64,000 nucleotides of DNA, from contig JAEHOE010000063.1 of assembly GCA_016858145.1 (NCBI GenBank), positions 124,001 to 188,000 on the forward strand. Reading direction: 5' to 3'. Below, piece after piece: positions 1 to 11,992 of the stretch. The position numbers and the translations under genes are program-made. Within the stretch, counting starts at the first letter, position 1. Each line of letters opens with the position of its first letter. The notes below the pieces were generated by a model. That model did not search any database. It saw nothing but the letters and a program-made list of their open reading frames with translations, and was not told the origin of the DNA. The stretch comes from Edaphochlamys debaryana (Eukaryota > Chlorophyta > Chlorophyceae > Chlamydomonadales).

Positions 1-20
1 TGCCAAGCCTCTGTGCCCAC

Positions 21-3000
21 CTGCGCAAAGCTGAAGACCTGGTCCGCCTGACGCGGGTCCGACACGCCGCCGCCCTGCACCGCCGCCATGCCGTCGGCGT
101 CCTCGGCGATCAGGCCCCCAGCCACCACGTAGCAATCGCCGATGGTCTCCACCTTGTACACGCCGTGCACGTCGAGCAGGGAGTCGAAGCGCACAAAGAG
201 GTCGTTGAGGAACTTCATGACCACGGCCGCGGGCAGCTGCTTGCACATGGGCGTAAAGCCTGCACGGGTGGGGCGAGGGCATGGGGCTCAGCCTTCAGTC
301 GTTGATGAGCTGTTGCTTCAAGCCAACCGTCCTGGAAGCCCTTCTGCGCACCCTCCGCTCCGCTCTCCCTCTACTCCGCTCTCCCTCTATCCGCAACGCA
401 CCCTGGATGTCTGCAAACAGGATCGTGACCTGGGGGTGCCACGTGGCCAGGCGCGTGCAGTCCCGCACTTGGGGGCGCCAGGTGGGGGTGGGGGGGGCAG
501 CGTCACCGTCAGACGGGCCCTCGTCCTCAGGCGCTGGGGCGGGCTGGCAGCCCTCCTCCGTCATGTATGCGAGCACGTGGCGAGGGAAGACCTGCTCCAG
601 GAGGCGATGCTCCGCTTCAGCAACCTGCAGCGGCGGGAGGGGCACCACGACACGCGAGGGTAGGCTAGCGTACCAACGTGTGTCTCCTAGCTGCTTGCAG
701 AGAGACTCTCGGGTTTGCTCCCTAAGCCTCCCTGCCCAACCCCGCTGCCCCACCTGCGCGATGTGCCTCTCCGCCTCCACCTTGGCCGTCACGTCCCTCT
801 GCATCACCACCAGGTACCGAGCGCCGCTGTCCGGGTCCTCCACCGCAGCGGCGCGCACCTCGTGCCACGCCAGGCCAGGCTCCGGACCCGCTTGATCCCG
901 CCTGCCCCCCCCCGCCTCCTCCTCCACGTCCTCCGCCGCCTCCGTGACTTTCCAGGGGGGCGCATGCTGCCGCTGCTCAGCCGAGGGCTGCCCCGCGTGC
1001 TGTGCCTGCTGTGCTGTGCCTGCCTGCCCCTGCCCCTGCCCCTGCCCGGCAGGCGACGGCGGCGCCTGCACCTGCTGCTGCTGCTCCAGGGTCGAAGGCG
1101 CGGGCTGCTGGGGCCGCACGTCGCCGTCCTTTGCAAGCGTGTCCACGCTCCGCTCTAGAAACGAGATCGCCCGTGACAGAACGGCGTCCGGCTTCGGCTG
1201 ATTCTGGGGCTTCTGATTCTGGGGATGTGCTGCGGATGCCGTGGCGCTGCCGGCGGCGCCTTCAGCGGCGTCGCCGCCGTCCGGTAGCTCCGCTAGCAGG
1301 ACCGAGCCTACTGCGGGGGTCATGACCGCGCTCCCTGGCCCGCTTGCCGCGCTTAGACCGCCCCGGCTGCTGAACTGTCCAGACGCCAGAGACGGGGTTG
1401 CGTTGCGCAGCGAGTTGGCAAAGTGCAGGATTCGAGGGCCGACGCCGCCCGTCGAAGACATGTCCAGCGCTGAACCTCGGCGCGCACGCGCGCTCAGCAG
1501 GACGTCGGTCCCTTCTCTCGAGCGATAGCTGGAGCTCGGTGCGTGCGTCATGTACGCGGCAGCAAGCGCGTTATTTGCGGCGACCGGGCTCACCAAGCTG
1601 AGCCGGGTCGCGCGGAGCATGGCGATTGAACCTCCAGAAGTGATGGGCCGTGGCGCTGACCCCGCCGAGCCGAGGAAACCGTGCTCCTCACACCGCTGAG
1701 GCCCGCTGTCCTCGTCGCGTGACTCAGCTGTGGGCCCCGCTGGGCCCGGGTTGAGCGTGGCGTGTGACCGCGAGCGCAGCAGCCTCGACGCCTCGTGCCG
1801 CGCGTGCGGCGGTGGGTCCGTGCAGGGCCGCGCAGAGGGGGCCGGTATCAGAGACGCGCTGCTCGGCTGCGGTCGGGTCTGGGGGGGAAGCACTGGCGCG
1901 GGTCGCCTGATGGTGAAGGAGTGGCTGCCGCCAAAGGCCCCTGTCGCGCGCCGCCTGCTGCATGCCATGCTCAGCCCATCCAGCAAGGGGCCCAGCTGAT
2001 CCGTGTGCATGTTCTCCGACGGCGGCCGCTCCTCCCCGCCCCTACCCCCGCTGCTTCCCCTGCTGGCTGCAGCCGCGGCGGCGGTGGGCAGGATTGCGCC
2101 GTTCGGCAACCCTGCCGCTGAACGGCCGCTGCCGCTGGGCAGGACGGCCGCAGCGGCGGCCGCCAGCTTCGAGGTTCCGGCGGGCAGCGTGGTGGCGGTG
2201 GTGGCCGAGGCGGCGCGTTCCATTTGGTGGCCGCGGTGGGAGGGGCTGCTCCAAGCACCGTCCACCCCGGCCGAGGCAGGCGTAAAGGTCGAGCGTGCGG
2301 TGGTGGCGTCGGGAGACATTAGCTGCAGGGGATAGGGAAAACGCGCGGGGAGCTATGTATGGGGCGTTGGGGTCATTCGCAGAGTGGTTCCCCGCCAGCA
2401 GCAGGTAGAGCTAGCTAGGTGGGCAACCGGAGACCGAAAATCGTACAGCATGCAGTACAGCAGTACAGCACGCACATGACACACAAGGCGCGCAGCTCGC
2501 CCCGCCCACTCACCCCCCAGGTGGAGGTGGCCAAGGGGGACATGGACGTGAAGCGCCGGGTGGAGCTGCGGGGCGGAGGGCGGGCGCAGAATCACCCGAG
2601 TGAGATGGCGGAATTGGACGCACATACACACAAGCGGTCCAAGGAGTGAGATGTAGGCGCGTGAGAACGTTAGGCGGTCGGTGATAGACACCGCACATCC
2701 GCAAACCACAAACCACAAAGAACCTAAACCAAACCCTTAACCCTAAAACCCAAAGAGCCACGTGACAGAAGCGAGCCCCAGGCCCCGGGCCCTCCCTCCC
2801 TCCCACCTGTGCACCCTCGAGCACACGTCCGCACGCGACGAAGTGCAGCCGCTGTTGCTCAGTGCGGCGGAGTCACACGGTGCCGCCGCATCGGCCGCCA
2901 TCAGCCTCACCACGACATCCAGCAGGCCGTCCGTCCGTCCGGAAGCCTCCTCCACGGCCGTTGACAGCCGCACCCCTTGCACGTCCTCAGGCGGCGCTGT

Positions 3001-4864
3001 GGCGTCCGGCTGCCGGGGAGACCCCACCACGGCCGGGCCGCCGCTGCTGCCCCACTGCGGCGCCGTGACACCACTGGGGCTGCCGTGCCGGGCGTAGCGG
3101 CCGCCACCGGCCGCAAAGCTTTGCCTTGAGGCCGCGTCGGGGCTGGGCATGCAGAGCAAGTCCTGGGAGACGTGAGGCAGGGTCGCGTCGGGAGGGGAGG
3201 CTGGCGTCCGCAGGGCCTGTGCTGTGCTGGCCCGGCGCGGGCTGGCGGTCGGCACCGTGCTGTCGTTGCAGCCGCCGGCGTCGAGCAGGGCGGTGGCGGC
3301 GCGAGCGATGCGCGCGTTGGCCCTTGAGTTGACGGAGTTGTAGAGCGAGCTGTCAGCGCCGGTCGGGGGTAGGCCCGCTGGGTTGAGGGTGGCCGGCACG
3401 CGTACGATACCTGGGATGGGGCGGGCAGGATAGGGCTTAAGAGCATGGCATGACAAGTCATAGTCCCGCCGAACGGCGCGCACAAACTCCCTAGCCTGCA
3501 GCCTTCAACCCCCATGCACCTTTGTTCCCCTCCCCCGCACCTCACCTTCCCACGCCCCTCTCGCCGTCCTCCGCCCCAGCAGCTGCGTCGCCTCCAGCAG
3601 CTGCTCCTGCTTGGAGGGGTCCAGCGCAAACAGACGGGACAGCATGCCACCGCCGCCTTCGCCCCCTTCCTCGCGGCCCTCCAGCTCGAGCCGGACCTCC
3701 GCCTCGCCGCCTCGTCCGCTGCAGGACCCCATCGGTGCGGCGCTGCCGCGAGAGGCCAGCAGCCGCAGCAGCTCGGAGCAGCTGCCATCAATCTCCGCCA
3801 GCCCCTCTGCAACCCGCACAGTACTGCAGCCGACGCGTTCCCTGCAAGCGGGGATCGAGGGCACACGTTCGTGGCAGGAAGTCGCAGTCAGGGGTCAGGT
3901 GAGTCCGCTCTCCCGATATGTCCTGTGGGGGAAACGCGCGTCACGATGCTCCTTGTAGCCAGACACCTTGTTCCTGTCTCAACCCTACCCCCAATGCTCA
4001 CACCCCGCTGCCCGCTCACCCCATGTAGGTGCGCGACGCTGCGTTCTGGAAGGCCACGGCGCCCTCGGCCGTGAACACCGTCACGCAGGCGGGCAGGCCC
4101 TCCCAGGCCAGGTCCAGCAGCCGGTTGGACCGGTCACCCCCGCCCCCGACCGCCGAAACCGTGGCGGTGTTGGTGCCGGCCCCCGTGTTGACCGTGGTGG
4201 TCAGGACTCCGCTTGTGATCGGCCCGCAGTGGGACAAGGTGCCAGACGTGATGCGCGGTCGCGGCGCCAGGACCCTCGCCCCGGTGTTGCATGGGGCCAA
4301 GGAGAGCCGCACGACGAGGGCGTGTTGGCCCAATCCGTCCACTCCGTCTGGGTCCGACGCCGCCTCAGTGGGGCGAAAGCACGCCAGGAGGGAGCCGAAC
4401 CCACGCTTCCGCTTGGAAAGCTCCTTCTTTGTGCTGATGATCGTGGCTGGGGCGAAGCGGCATGGCATAACGTCCAGCGAGAGGGACTGAAACCCGCCGT
4501 GGGTGCCTCCGCGCAGCGTCTGAGGGGCGACAGCCCGCACCGCCGCAGAAACCGACAACCGCTCCAGCTGCGCGGCCACCTCCGGGCCAACAACCTGCAG
4601 CAGTTTATCCGCCAGGTCGGCTCCACATCGAGCGGAGTACGCCAGGAGCTTATCAGCGGCGGGATTGTGCCATCCAACGGTCCAGCCATGAGGCCGTTGT
4701 TGCGTCGCTGCGAAGCGAGATCTGTGACTTTCATCGTCATTCTGTGAAGCCGCGGTCGCAGGGCCTCTCGCGCGTTGGCAAAGGACTACGACCGCGCCTG
4801 AGCGGTGGTCGCCAAACTGTCGCTGAAGCCCGTCCAGCGTAACCGTAAGAAGAAATGGCTCCAT
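21..4864 (-). CDS. PAS-domain guanylate cyclase, 3' end beyond the left edge
   Basis: Exons, in coding order: 4864-4020, 3841-3546, 3410-2807, 2565-2514, 2322-754, 624-402, 259-21; the gene continues left of the window. All junctions are GT-AG and phases match, giving 1276 codons so far. The first exon holds two PAS-like stretches, one around WTVGWHNPAADKLL and one around LLDLAWEGLPACVTVF. A long low-complexity linker follows, then a PAS C-terminus ending in [15 protein letters not shown]. The class III cyclase domain starts at [11 protein letters not shown] (metal Asp) and continues to KVETIGDCY (second metal Asp). The Glu in VETIGD is the residue typical of guanylate rather than adenylate cyclases. 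The expected product is cGMP; no membrane segment is visible in this part. The start at 4864 is the first ATG of the open frame, but upstream exons cannot be excluded. A paralogue lies at 61654-64000. Confidence 0.85.
2722..2756. repeat. Telomere-like CCCTAAA motifs in an intron
   Basis: A short A/C-rich stretch inside a cyclase intron contains ccctaaaa and degenerate relatives. CCCTAAAA is the complement of the Chlamydomonas telomere unit TTTTAGGG. Only one exact unit is present, so this is a weak interstitial telomere-like patch. Confidence 0.35.
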
Positions 4865-6189
4865 AGTCTTGGCTCAAAACGGCTTGGCTCAAAATGCAAG
4901 CTTGGCAAGATACGGCTTCAGGCCCCGTCATCAGCACGGGTTCGGGCCATTTGTCGAGGGCGCTAGACGGTACGTATGACTGGTAATCTCTCAGTCTCAT
5001 GCGCTGGTGTGGTTTCCGGGCTGGTGCAGGTCGCATGAAGCAAAACGTTTCAGCGCGGGCCTCCAGACGATTCAACCAGACTTACGCGATGCGCACGAAG
5101 CGTCGCGCAGCTGCTCCCAGGTAGTATTGAAATTGCTGTCGCGACCAGTAGGAAAGGGCGGAGGGAAAACGTGCCATGGCATCCAGCTGTCCCGCCCTGT
5201 CTCGCCGTTAGGTGCAGGCGCTTCTCCGAGCGTCGCACCGCACTAAAACATCAAAACACACGCTGTTTTACTCGGTCCCTCAGGCCGTTCCTGCAGGTTC
5301 GCGCTGTGAGCGTACATACTGCAAGGCCAAGGAGGGCCTAGACGTACTGCACAACGAGGTGCCTAGCAAAGGTCCTAAGTTGTTTCGCGGCAAGGCAGCA
5401 GGTATGGCTTGCTTAGGGGGAGGCGGGGGAACGCTGGAGGCAGAAGGCGCCTGACGCAGGGGGGGGCGGGGGGCCGCCTGGGGACCCGGGCTCCCGGGGG
5501 GCCGTGGGAGGCCGTGCTGGCTGAGCTCGGCGGGCTCCGGCGACGGGCACCCCAAGCCTGCACCTCCCCCGGCCCTTTCCTCAGCGTCATCCTCTCTTTC
5601 CCTCGCCGTCCCAGGCCGTAGTGATGGTGGGAAGGGAAGGATGGCCTGAGACAGGAGGAAAAGGCAGGGGGGCCGACAGAGGTCACCGCCATGAAGGGCA
5701 TGCTAGCTCCTGCTGGGAAACAGGGTGTTACAAGAGACGGCCCCCTCCACCCTCCGGACCCCCCTGCAAACAAAGGCCAAGGAGCATGGACTATACGGTA
5801 GCCACCGTCCAGCCCGTCCTATCCCGCTGGAAGCGCACCGGACTGCAGACCGTAAACCCGTGCCCCCAAAGATAGCTAGAGTCGGAGCTGGAAGCCGCCG
5901 TCCTATCCCGCTGAAAGCGCGACCCCACATCCAGCACACCCTGTGCACGAACCACAGGTCAAGGGCTCACAGCTCATCAGCATCACCAACCCAGATGAAG
6001 CGGAGCAAGTCACTCCGACGTTCCGCCTTCCACGTCACCAACCCGAGCTTCGAAGCCGGACCCAGACTAGAGCTCAGAGGCCCCAGGTGCAGACACTTCA
6101 AAGACGCATCAAAGACGCATGAGAGACTCATCACACCGTCCCCCACCCCCGCGGACGAACGCCCAGCAGGGTGAAGGACCGGAGGCAAC
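4865..6189. other. Intergenic, no gene recognised
   Basis: This is the presumed promoter side of the left cyclase. The open frames here are short, overlap one another and resemble nothing I know. A motif cgtcctatcccgctg occurs twice (about 5815 and 5901). No convincing exon was found. Confidence 0.5.
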
Positions 6190-7030
6190 AACACAGTTCT
6201 GGTCGTCCTCTCCCTCCAGCCCCGCGCCGGCGCTCTGGAAGCATCGGCAGTAGTGCCGCCAAGCGACAGCGCAAAGACGGCGTCACAGTGCGGGCCGCTG
6301 ACCGCAACTGCCAGCAGCGGCACGGAAGGCCGGCCGTGGGCTGCGGCCCTGCAGCTACTGGACCTGGCCTGGGAGGGCCTGCCCGCCTGCGTGACGGTGT
6401 TCACGGCCGAGGGCGCCGTGGCCTTCCAGAACGCAGCGTCGCGTACCTACATGGGGTGAGCGGTGCATGCCAGGGGTGGTAGAGATGCGATTATGGCATG
6501 GGATTCAGGGGAAGGCACTCGCACAGTAGTGTGCCCGTGCCCTATGGAACCCGAATGCATCAGCGTTATGACGAACTCACAGACCAGCCTGCATCCCTCC
6601 CTCCCTCTTTTGTGCAAAATGCAGATCCCGCATTATCACCCCCAGCACACAAGACACCGGCCTTTCACTTCAGCACTCACTCAGTTCCGGGGGACAGGAG
6701 GACTGCGATGGCAGCAGCAACAGCGGCCGTGGCATGCTGTCCCGTCTGTTTGCGCTGGACCCCTCCAAGCTGGAGCAGCTGCTGGAGGCGACGCAGCTGC
6801 TGGGGCGGAGGACGGCGAGAGGGGCGTGGGAAGGTGAGGCGCCAGGCATGGGCACAATTTGTAGCGAGGGGAGTGGTGGCAGTGGGTGCTGGGTGCAGAG
6901 CCGCAACGGCGCCCATGCATGCTCGCTAAGGGTTCTCCGCGCCTTCCTCCGCACCCTCCATCCCAGGTATCGTGCGCGTGCCGGCCAGCCTCAACCCGGA
7001 GGGCCCGCCCCTGACCGGCACTGACAGCTC
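6190..7030 (+). pseudogene. Inverted partial copy of the cyclase 5' exons
   Basis: The plus strand repeats the first exons of the minus-strand cyclase at 3-5 kb. From about 6195 the frame reads VLVVLSLQPRA, then LLDLAWEGLPACVTVF and the same exon end (TYMG before gtgagc at 6458). The second exon survives only in its 3' half (LFALDPSKLEQLLEATQL, 6746 onward) and keeps the same donor. The third starts at about 6967 with GIVRVPASLNPEG and loses similarity near 7030. Introns are kept, so this is a DNA-level duplication and not a retrocopy. The first PAS, the linker and the whole cyclase domain are missing, so no working product is expected. Confidence 0.8.
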
Positions 7031-9569
7031 ACCCCAGCACTCGGGGGAGGAGGGGGTCCTCACAGCAGCTGTTCTCGTCCCCTCACGTCATCTCGCGCTT
7101 TGCAACTCGCTGCCCTGCACCCCTTCGCGCCGTTCCAGGTTTGCAAGCTAGCTGCCACGCAGGAGAGGCATGAACAATCGTTCGGGGTCTGGGCCCTCCC
7201 GCCGAGCGACCGACTGTGCCCGATGCCCTGCAGCTGACCCGATATGCATGTCCCGCAAAGCGACCGTGTGGAGCAGCAGCAGCACAATCCAGCTTGACGG
7301 AGCCCCTAGGCACTGGCTGGCACTCGACTCCGCAGCGCGAGTCGTCCTCATAGGTCGCTCCAGGGAGCCTTGACAAGGCATGTCAACCCGGTTAAACCCG
7401 GTTACCCGGGGCGAACCGGGGGCCAAACCCGGCAGGTTTGGCCCCTGGTGTGTTCCCCCGCTTCAACGGCAATTCCCGCCCAAGCGCCGATGCACGCGTG
7501 ACTGGCAAGCTGTTATAGGAACGAAGACCTGTTTCCCGCTGGTTCCCCGTGCCTGCCCTGGCCCCAGCTGTCATGGCGCGATTCCGCGGACACGGCCCAC
7601 AGAACGGTCCGGAGGACGTAGTCACACATACTGGAAGACACATACACTGTAGATACAATACGGTGCAAAAGCAGCGATGAGGACTGAGCGACAAAGAAGC
7701 AGCTGCCGACCAATGCCCAAGTCCGGCTCTTTCGCTTGGATTCTTTATAACGTACCTTAATCCTGAGGCGTATTCATGATATATCAAGATTGAAACGGGC
7801 TTTGCGTCTCTCAGGACCACGGTGCGGGGGTGGGGGCGCGCTGCTAGTCAAACTCGCGCTTCGCGCGATGTCCTCCCAGGAGGTGTGCGACAATAGGTAA
7901 TGGATATCGGCAAATCGGATCGGGCTGCGATTGGGCCCGTGCGGTGGACATTTGTGCTGTGTAACCGCGCGACGGTGAGCTCAGGCAACGCGAGGATGTT
8001 TTGAATGACACGCGATCAGTTGAAGGCTGGGATGGGCAGCTAGCGCAACCCAAAGTTGCTCACGGGGGGGGCGCTCTTCGCCGCCCCCCCCCCCCCGCCT
8101 CTGCCCCCCGCTCCCCGCGTCACTACGCCCAGTTGCCTGTCGCTAATCCCGTCCCCCCGCCCACCCCACCAGGCCTTCCCCCGACAGTTGTCTGGATATA
8201 GCGAGGCTGCTACTAGGGAGCTGAGATGATTTGGCAGGCAAGCAGAGGAGCGCTAGGCGAGCGCAGCAGGCCTTGCGCAAAGGCGGTTCCTGTACCTTTC
8301 CCCTCCTGTCTGGGCAGCAGCCCGTGAACTTGGCGTGTTGGGACCGGGGCTTGACGCTTGGCTCGGGGCAGTAGGGCTTCTGTCTGTTGCCTGCCCCGCC
8401 CCCCCCTGCGCTTGGCACGTTCCGTTGACCTGCTCCCCCGCCCCGGCACTTCAGGCCGGGCCCGGCCTACATGCTCACGGACGTCGTGCTTCCGAGGTGA
8501 GAAGGCAACACAGATGGCGGATTGTTTGAGGGCGGATGCAAAGGGGGCATGCTAATCTTTGTTCCTCTCGCCCCCTCTGCTCCTCTACTCCTCTCTCGTC
8601 AACTCGTGCTCCCCCCCTTTCTCGCCCCCTTCCCAGCTCATACACGACGCCATGGCCCTGCCCGCGGTGCCCAGCCTGTTCCTGTTGGCTCCCGCTGGAA
8701 CGCACGGCCGTGCGCATGGCCGGCGCTGCCTAGGCCATGGAGGCCTCCACGGTGGAAAGACGGAAAGGTGAGGGGCTATGGAAAGCTGGGTTGAGGGTGT
8801 GAGATGTGAGGCGAGGGGCGCATGGACAATGGCAAGGTGAGGGGGTGGGAAGCTTCCCCCATAAGGCAGGCGAGAGGAGGTGGGTGGGCGGGGAGGGGTG
8901 AGGTGCTGAGGTAAGGATACGGACGCACGGGTTGGGGAGGGCGAGGGCATGAAGTGCGGCCAGGACATCAAGCAAAGCCGCGGCACGGGTACTGAACTTG
9001 TCACCGTCCCCCCACCCCCCTCGCCCCCCAGGATGCAGGAGGGCTCATTGGGTGTGCAATGACATCCCAGCAGGCTGCGCTTGGAGAGACAGATGGGAAG
9101 GTCGGGGCTTTGACATCGGTTTAACACATGTCAAGGTCGGGGCTTTGACAAAGGGTTAACACCGGCTAGTTGAGGCAGAGGTCGGGACTTCCCTGGCAGG
9201 ATTGCTTACAGGCTGCATGGAGATGACATGTTTACTTGGCGTTCGAGGCTGGAACGCAAGTGGGCAGGAGACAAGCTAAGATGAGAGAGATAGTGGCAGG
9301 CAGGACACAGAGGCATGCAGGAAGGCTAGAGCAGGTAGCCAGGCAGGAGCTGGGTGCGGAGCGCGGTCAGCATGTAAAATCCGAGTGTCAATACGGCCGC
9401 AGACCCACTTCGCATCCACCCGGTTTGGAAGGCGGGTTACCGGGCCGGTTTTTCATGTGTCAAAACCCGGTCTCGTAGGTTCGGGGTGGGTTCGCCGAAC
9501 CGGGTCGAACCGGGCGGCAGCCCGGTTCACCGAACCCGCCCGAACCCGGGCGGAACCCGCCCCAGGACT
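7031..9569. other. Unrecognised region with CCCGGTT-rich repeat blocks
   Basis: Two blocks rich in aacccgg/ccgggtt motifs lie at about 7381-7450 and 9405-9560, roughly in opposite orientation. They could be the ends of an unidentified element of about 2.2 kb that stops where the kinase-derived copy begins. Between them, 9110-9165 holds an imperfect tandem repeat of a unit containing gtcggggctttgaca. Two exon-like pieces with plausible splice signals sit near 8450-8500 and 8638-8768, but their translations match nothing I recognise. Confidence 0.4.
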
Positions 9570-10420
9570 GACATAGGGCGGCGGCGGAGGCGGCCAAGAG
9601 GCTGGAGCTGGCAAAGCAGGTGTGGGGAAGGGCAGGGCGCGGGGAGGAGGGGGGGAAGAGCAGGTGAGGGTGAGAGCGAGGGGAGGGGTGAGGGAGAGGC
9701 AGGGGGCGGGGCGCGGTTCCTTTGCCGGCCCAAGCCACCAACCCAGCCCGTGCAACTACGTTCTTTTATCTCAGGTGCCTGTTGCCCTGCCCCTCAGGCA
9801 CTACTCAAGATGGGGGGGCTGCAAGGGCTGACGGAGGCTGGCGGCTCCAACGCTGGTGTCATGTGATTGCCCACAGTTAATAAACGATTGAAGAGTACGA
9901 CCCGAGCTTACTAATGGAGCTACGTGCGTGATGAGTCTTCTTCCCTTCCTGGCAGTTTCATCTTCGTGACCGCGTTTATATGTTCGGACAAGTCGAGGCG
10001 CCTTCGGCCGTGTTCGTCCTCGAACCCGTCCTCGAGCCCGAGCTGTCAGCGCAGCGTGCGTGGGGCTAGCTTCAGTTTGTGATTCAACAGGTAGGGCTCG
10101 CCCACAAGCCCTTGGCCTGCTCACCGCATGGAAAGGCGTCGGGGATAGGTAGCTGATTTATGGCCATGTGTGGGAGGGTAGGCAGTGGGGATCCGGTCAA
10201 TGAAGGGGCGTCGATATCAATGAATGGGAGCTGACGGATTGGCCTAAGCAGACCTCCATGACCCAGACTTTCTGCTAGCTCGAAGCTTGACATTTGATCT
10301 TGACGCGACTGAGGGTGGGCTACCTAGAGGGTACGCCGTACGCAAGCTGACGAGATGCGGCCACCCTAGGGCAGGCCTGCCGTGGGTGTCCCAGGGCAAG
10401 AACACAGAAAGTTGGTGACG
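9570..10420 (+). pseudogene. Diverged copy of the TKL kinase 3' end and downstream flank
   Basis: About 9577-9619 encodes AAAEAAKRLELAKQ, as in exon 21 of the kinase at 42.6 kb, followed by a gtg donor. An intron and acceptor come next, then 9798-9866 encodes ALLKMGGLQGLTEAGG to a TGA stop, matching the last kinase exon. Similarity carries on into the 3' flank: tttcatcttcgt, gtgtgggagggtaggca and tgccgtgggtgtcc motifs occur in the same order as at 43060-43450. Only the last two exons are present and the kinase domain is absent, so this is a gene fragment produced by segmental duplication. Confidence 0.75.
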
Positions 10421-10464
10421 GGGTCAGTGAATGGCTACGCTTGACCGGGGCTGACCTGCAAAGT

Positions 10465-10530
10465 CGTCTACGTTAACGTACGCCGTACCGTACGGCGTAA
10501 CGTTACAGCACTGCCGTACCGTGGTACGCT
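10465..10530. repeat. Near-perfect palindrome
   Basis: The segment around 10468-10500 is its own reverse complement apart from a one-base asymmetry, with arms built on acgccgtac / gtacggcgt and flanking taacgt. Further cgtaccg motifs follow up to 10530. It could form a hairpin or cruciform. It sits just past the kinase-derived copy. Confidence 0.6.
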
Positions 10531-10639
10531 AGGTACGCATGTAAGCGAGCTGTTCAGCACTCGTTTCTTTGGGAGACACGCGCGGGGCACTGGATGGCAG
10601 GCACTGGAGCAGCTGTCTCTTACCGGATATTGGACCGGA

Positions 10640-10800
10640 TGCCGTACTCAAGCCCTGCGCCCAGAGCCCAGCACCTCAAGTCCCAGCTCCTGAGCCGCAG
10701 CCATCCGACCGCCGCCAGCCGCAACCGCACCCCGCGTGCCGGCTGCCGGCTGCCGTGTGCCGTGTGCCTCGCCTCCCAGCACACACCCATCCCGGCACCC
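10640..10800. repeat. Dispersed repeat, second copy at about 44410-44500
   Basis: The stretch beginning agcacctcaagtcccagct (about 10668) recurs near 44421 with the same following words (ctcctgagc, gtccgaccgccgcc). Both copies lie downstream of a kinase 3' end, so they are probably the far part of the same duplicated segment, with extra DNA (about 43.5-44.4 kb) in one copy only. Confidence 0.55.
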
Positions 10801-11992
10801 TAGAACCCTAAAGCTCCAACCTCCTAAGCCCCATCCTGCTGTAGGCATCCTTATGCCCCCTTGGTCCCCCCGGCCCTCGGCCATACGCACGCACACGCTT
10901 CTCCCTTCACCCCGCTTCACCCCCTCCACTTTCCCCTCGGCCACAAACACACCCCGACACCTCCAACTACACTCAGGCCCTGAGCCACCCTGTCCAAGCA
11001 GGGCCCGAGCCCCCCTGTGCAAGCCACCCCTTCCCTTCAAGCAGGGTCCAAGCAACGAAGCAAGCCCCCCCCTGTACAATGGCCTCAGCCACGCCTTGTA
11101 GCGGTGTGCTGTGCGCGGTGTGAGCACAGTTAAGCATTATATATAGAGCTTGATTGTGCGGCGCGGTGTGAGCACTGTTGAGCGTCACCAGCAGGCAGTC
11201 AATCATACAGCTCAGGCGGCAGCGTTCTAGCTCAAGAGCTCTGGGCCGCGCATCTATCCTGGTCGGGGGGGGTAAGGTCCTCCTCAGACATACATCATGC
11301 CTCATCTGAACAGAGCTTGCCGTGAGGATCCCGAATCCACTTTCAGAAAGAAAAACGGAGGTTTAATTGCAAAGTTATGGGGGCCCAAAGTTCTCAGTCA
11401 GTCGTCGGTCGGGGGGGGGGGGGGTCGGGGAACTTTGGGAGGCTGTGTGGCGGAACTTTGTCACCGCGGCGTAGAGCAGCACCCAGCATCATACCACACG
11501 CCCTGAGCATGCAGCAAGGCACGAACTTATGCTGGCAAGTCACTGGTACCCTTCCAGGGGTGTGAGGGAGTCGGGACCGGTGGGACATGTCGGCATGCCG
11601 GGCCCCGGGCACACACGCGGCCATCCAAAGGCGTCTCACAGGTGCTCCCGGAAGCCCGCCTTCCACTCCCGCGCCCCAGACCGCACAATACTTTCAATGG
11701 ACAGCCCTGATACCGCCCTTTGTTGCTGAGCCGTTGGTCAATTGACGGGGTCCGTGGCATGGTCGATGGTACCCGACCAACGTGGGCCACCGGGAGTGGT
11801 GTGCGCGCCCATGGATAGAGCACACGGCCAGCAGTCCAGCGAAACGCAAAAGGCATAGAATAGAGTATGTACAGACATTGTACGGCAGTGTCGTACACTG
11901 TACGGGTCGGTCGGTCGTCGGTCTGATGATGATGATTGGCTTACAGCTTCATTGGCTGTGAGGCCCAAACGAGCCAAAAGGCTTCATGAGCC

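Noticed and set aside
8440..8770. Two exon-like pieces flanked by splice-like signals
   Set aside because: Their translations match no gene in the window or any family I know, so they were noted only within the intergenic entry.
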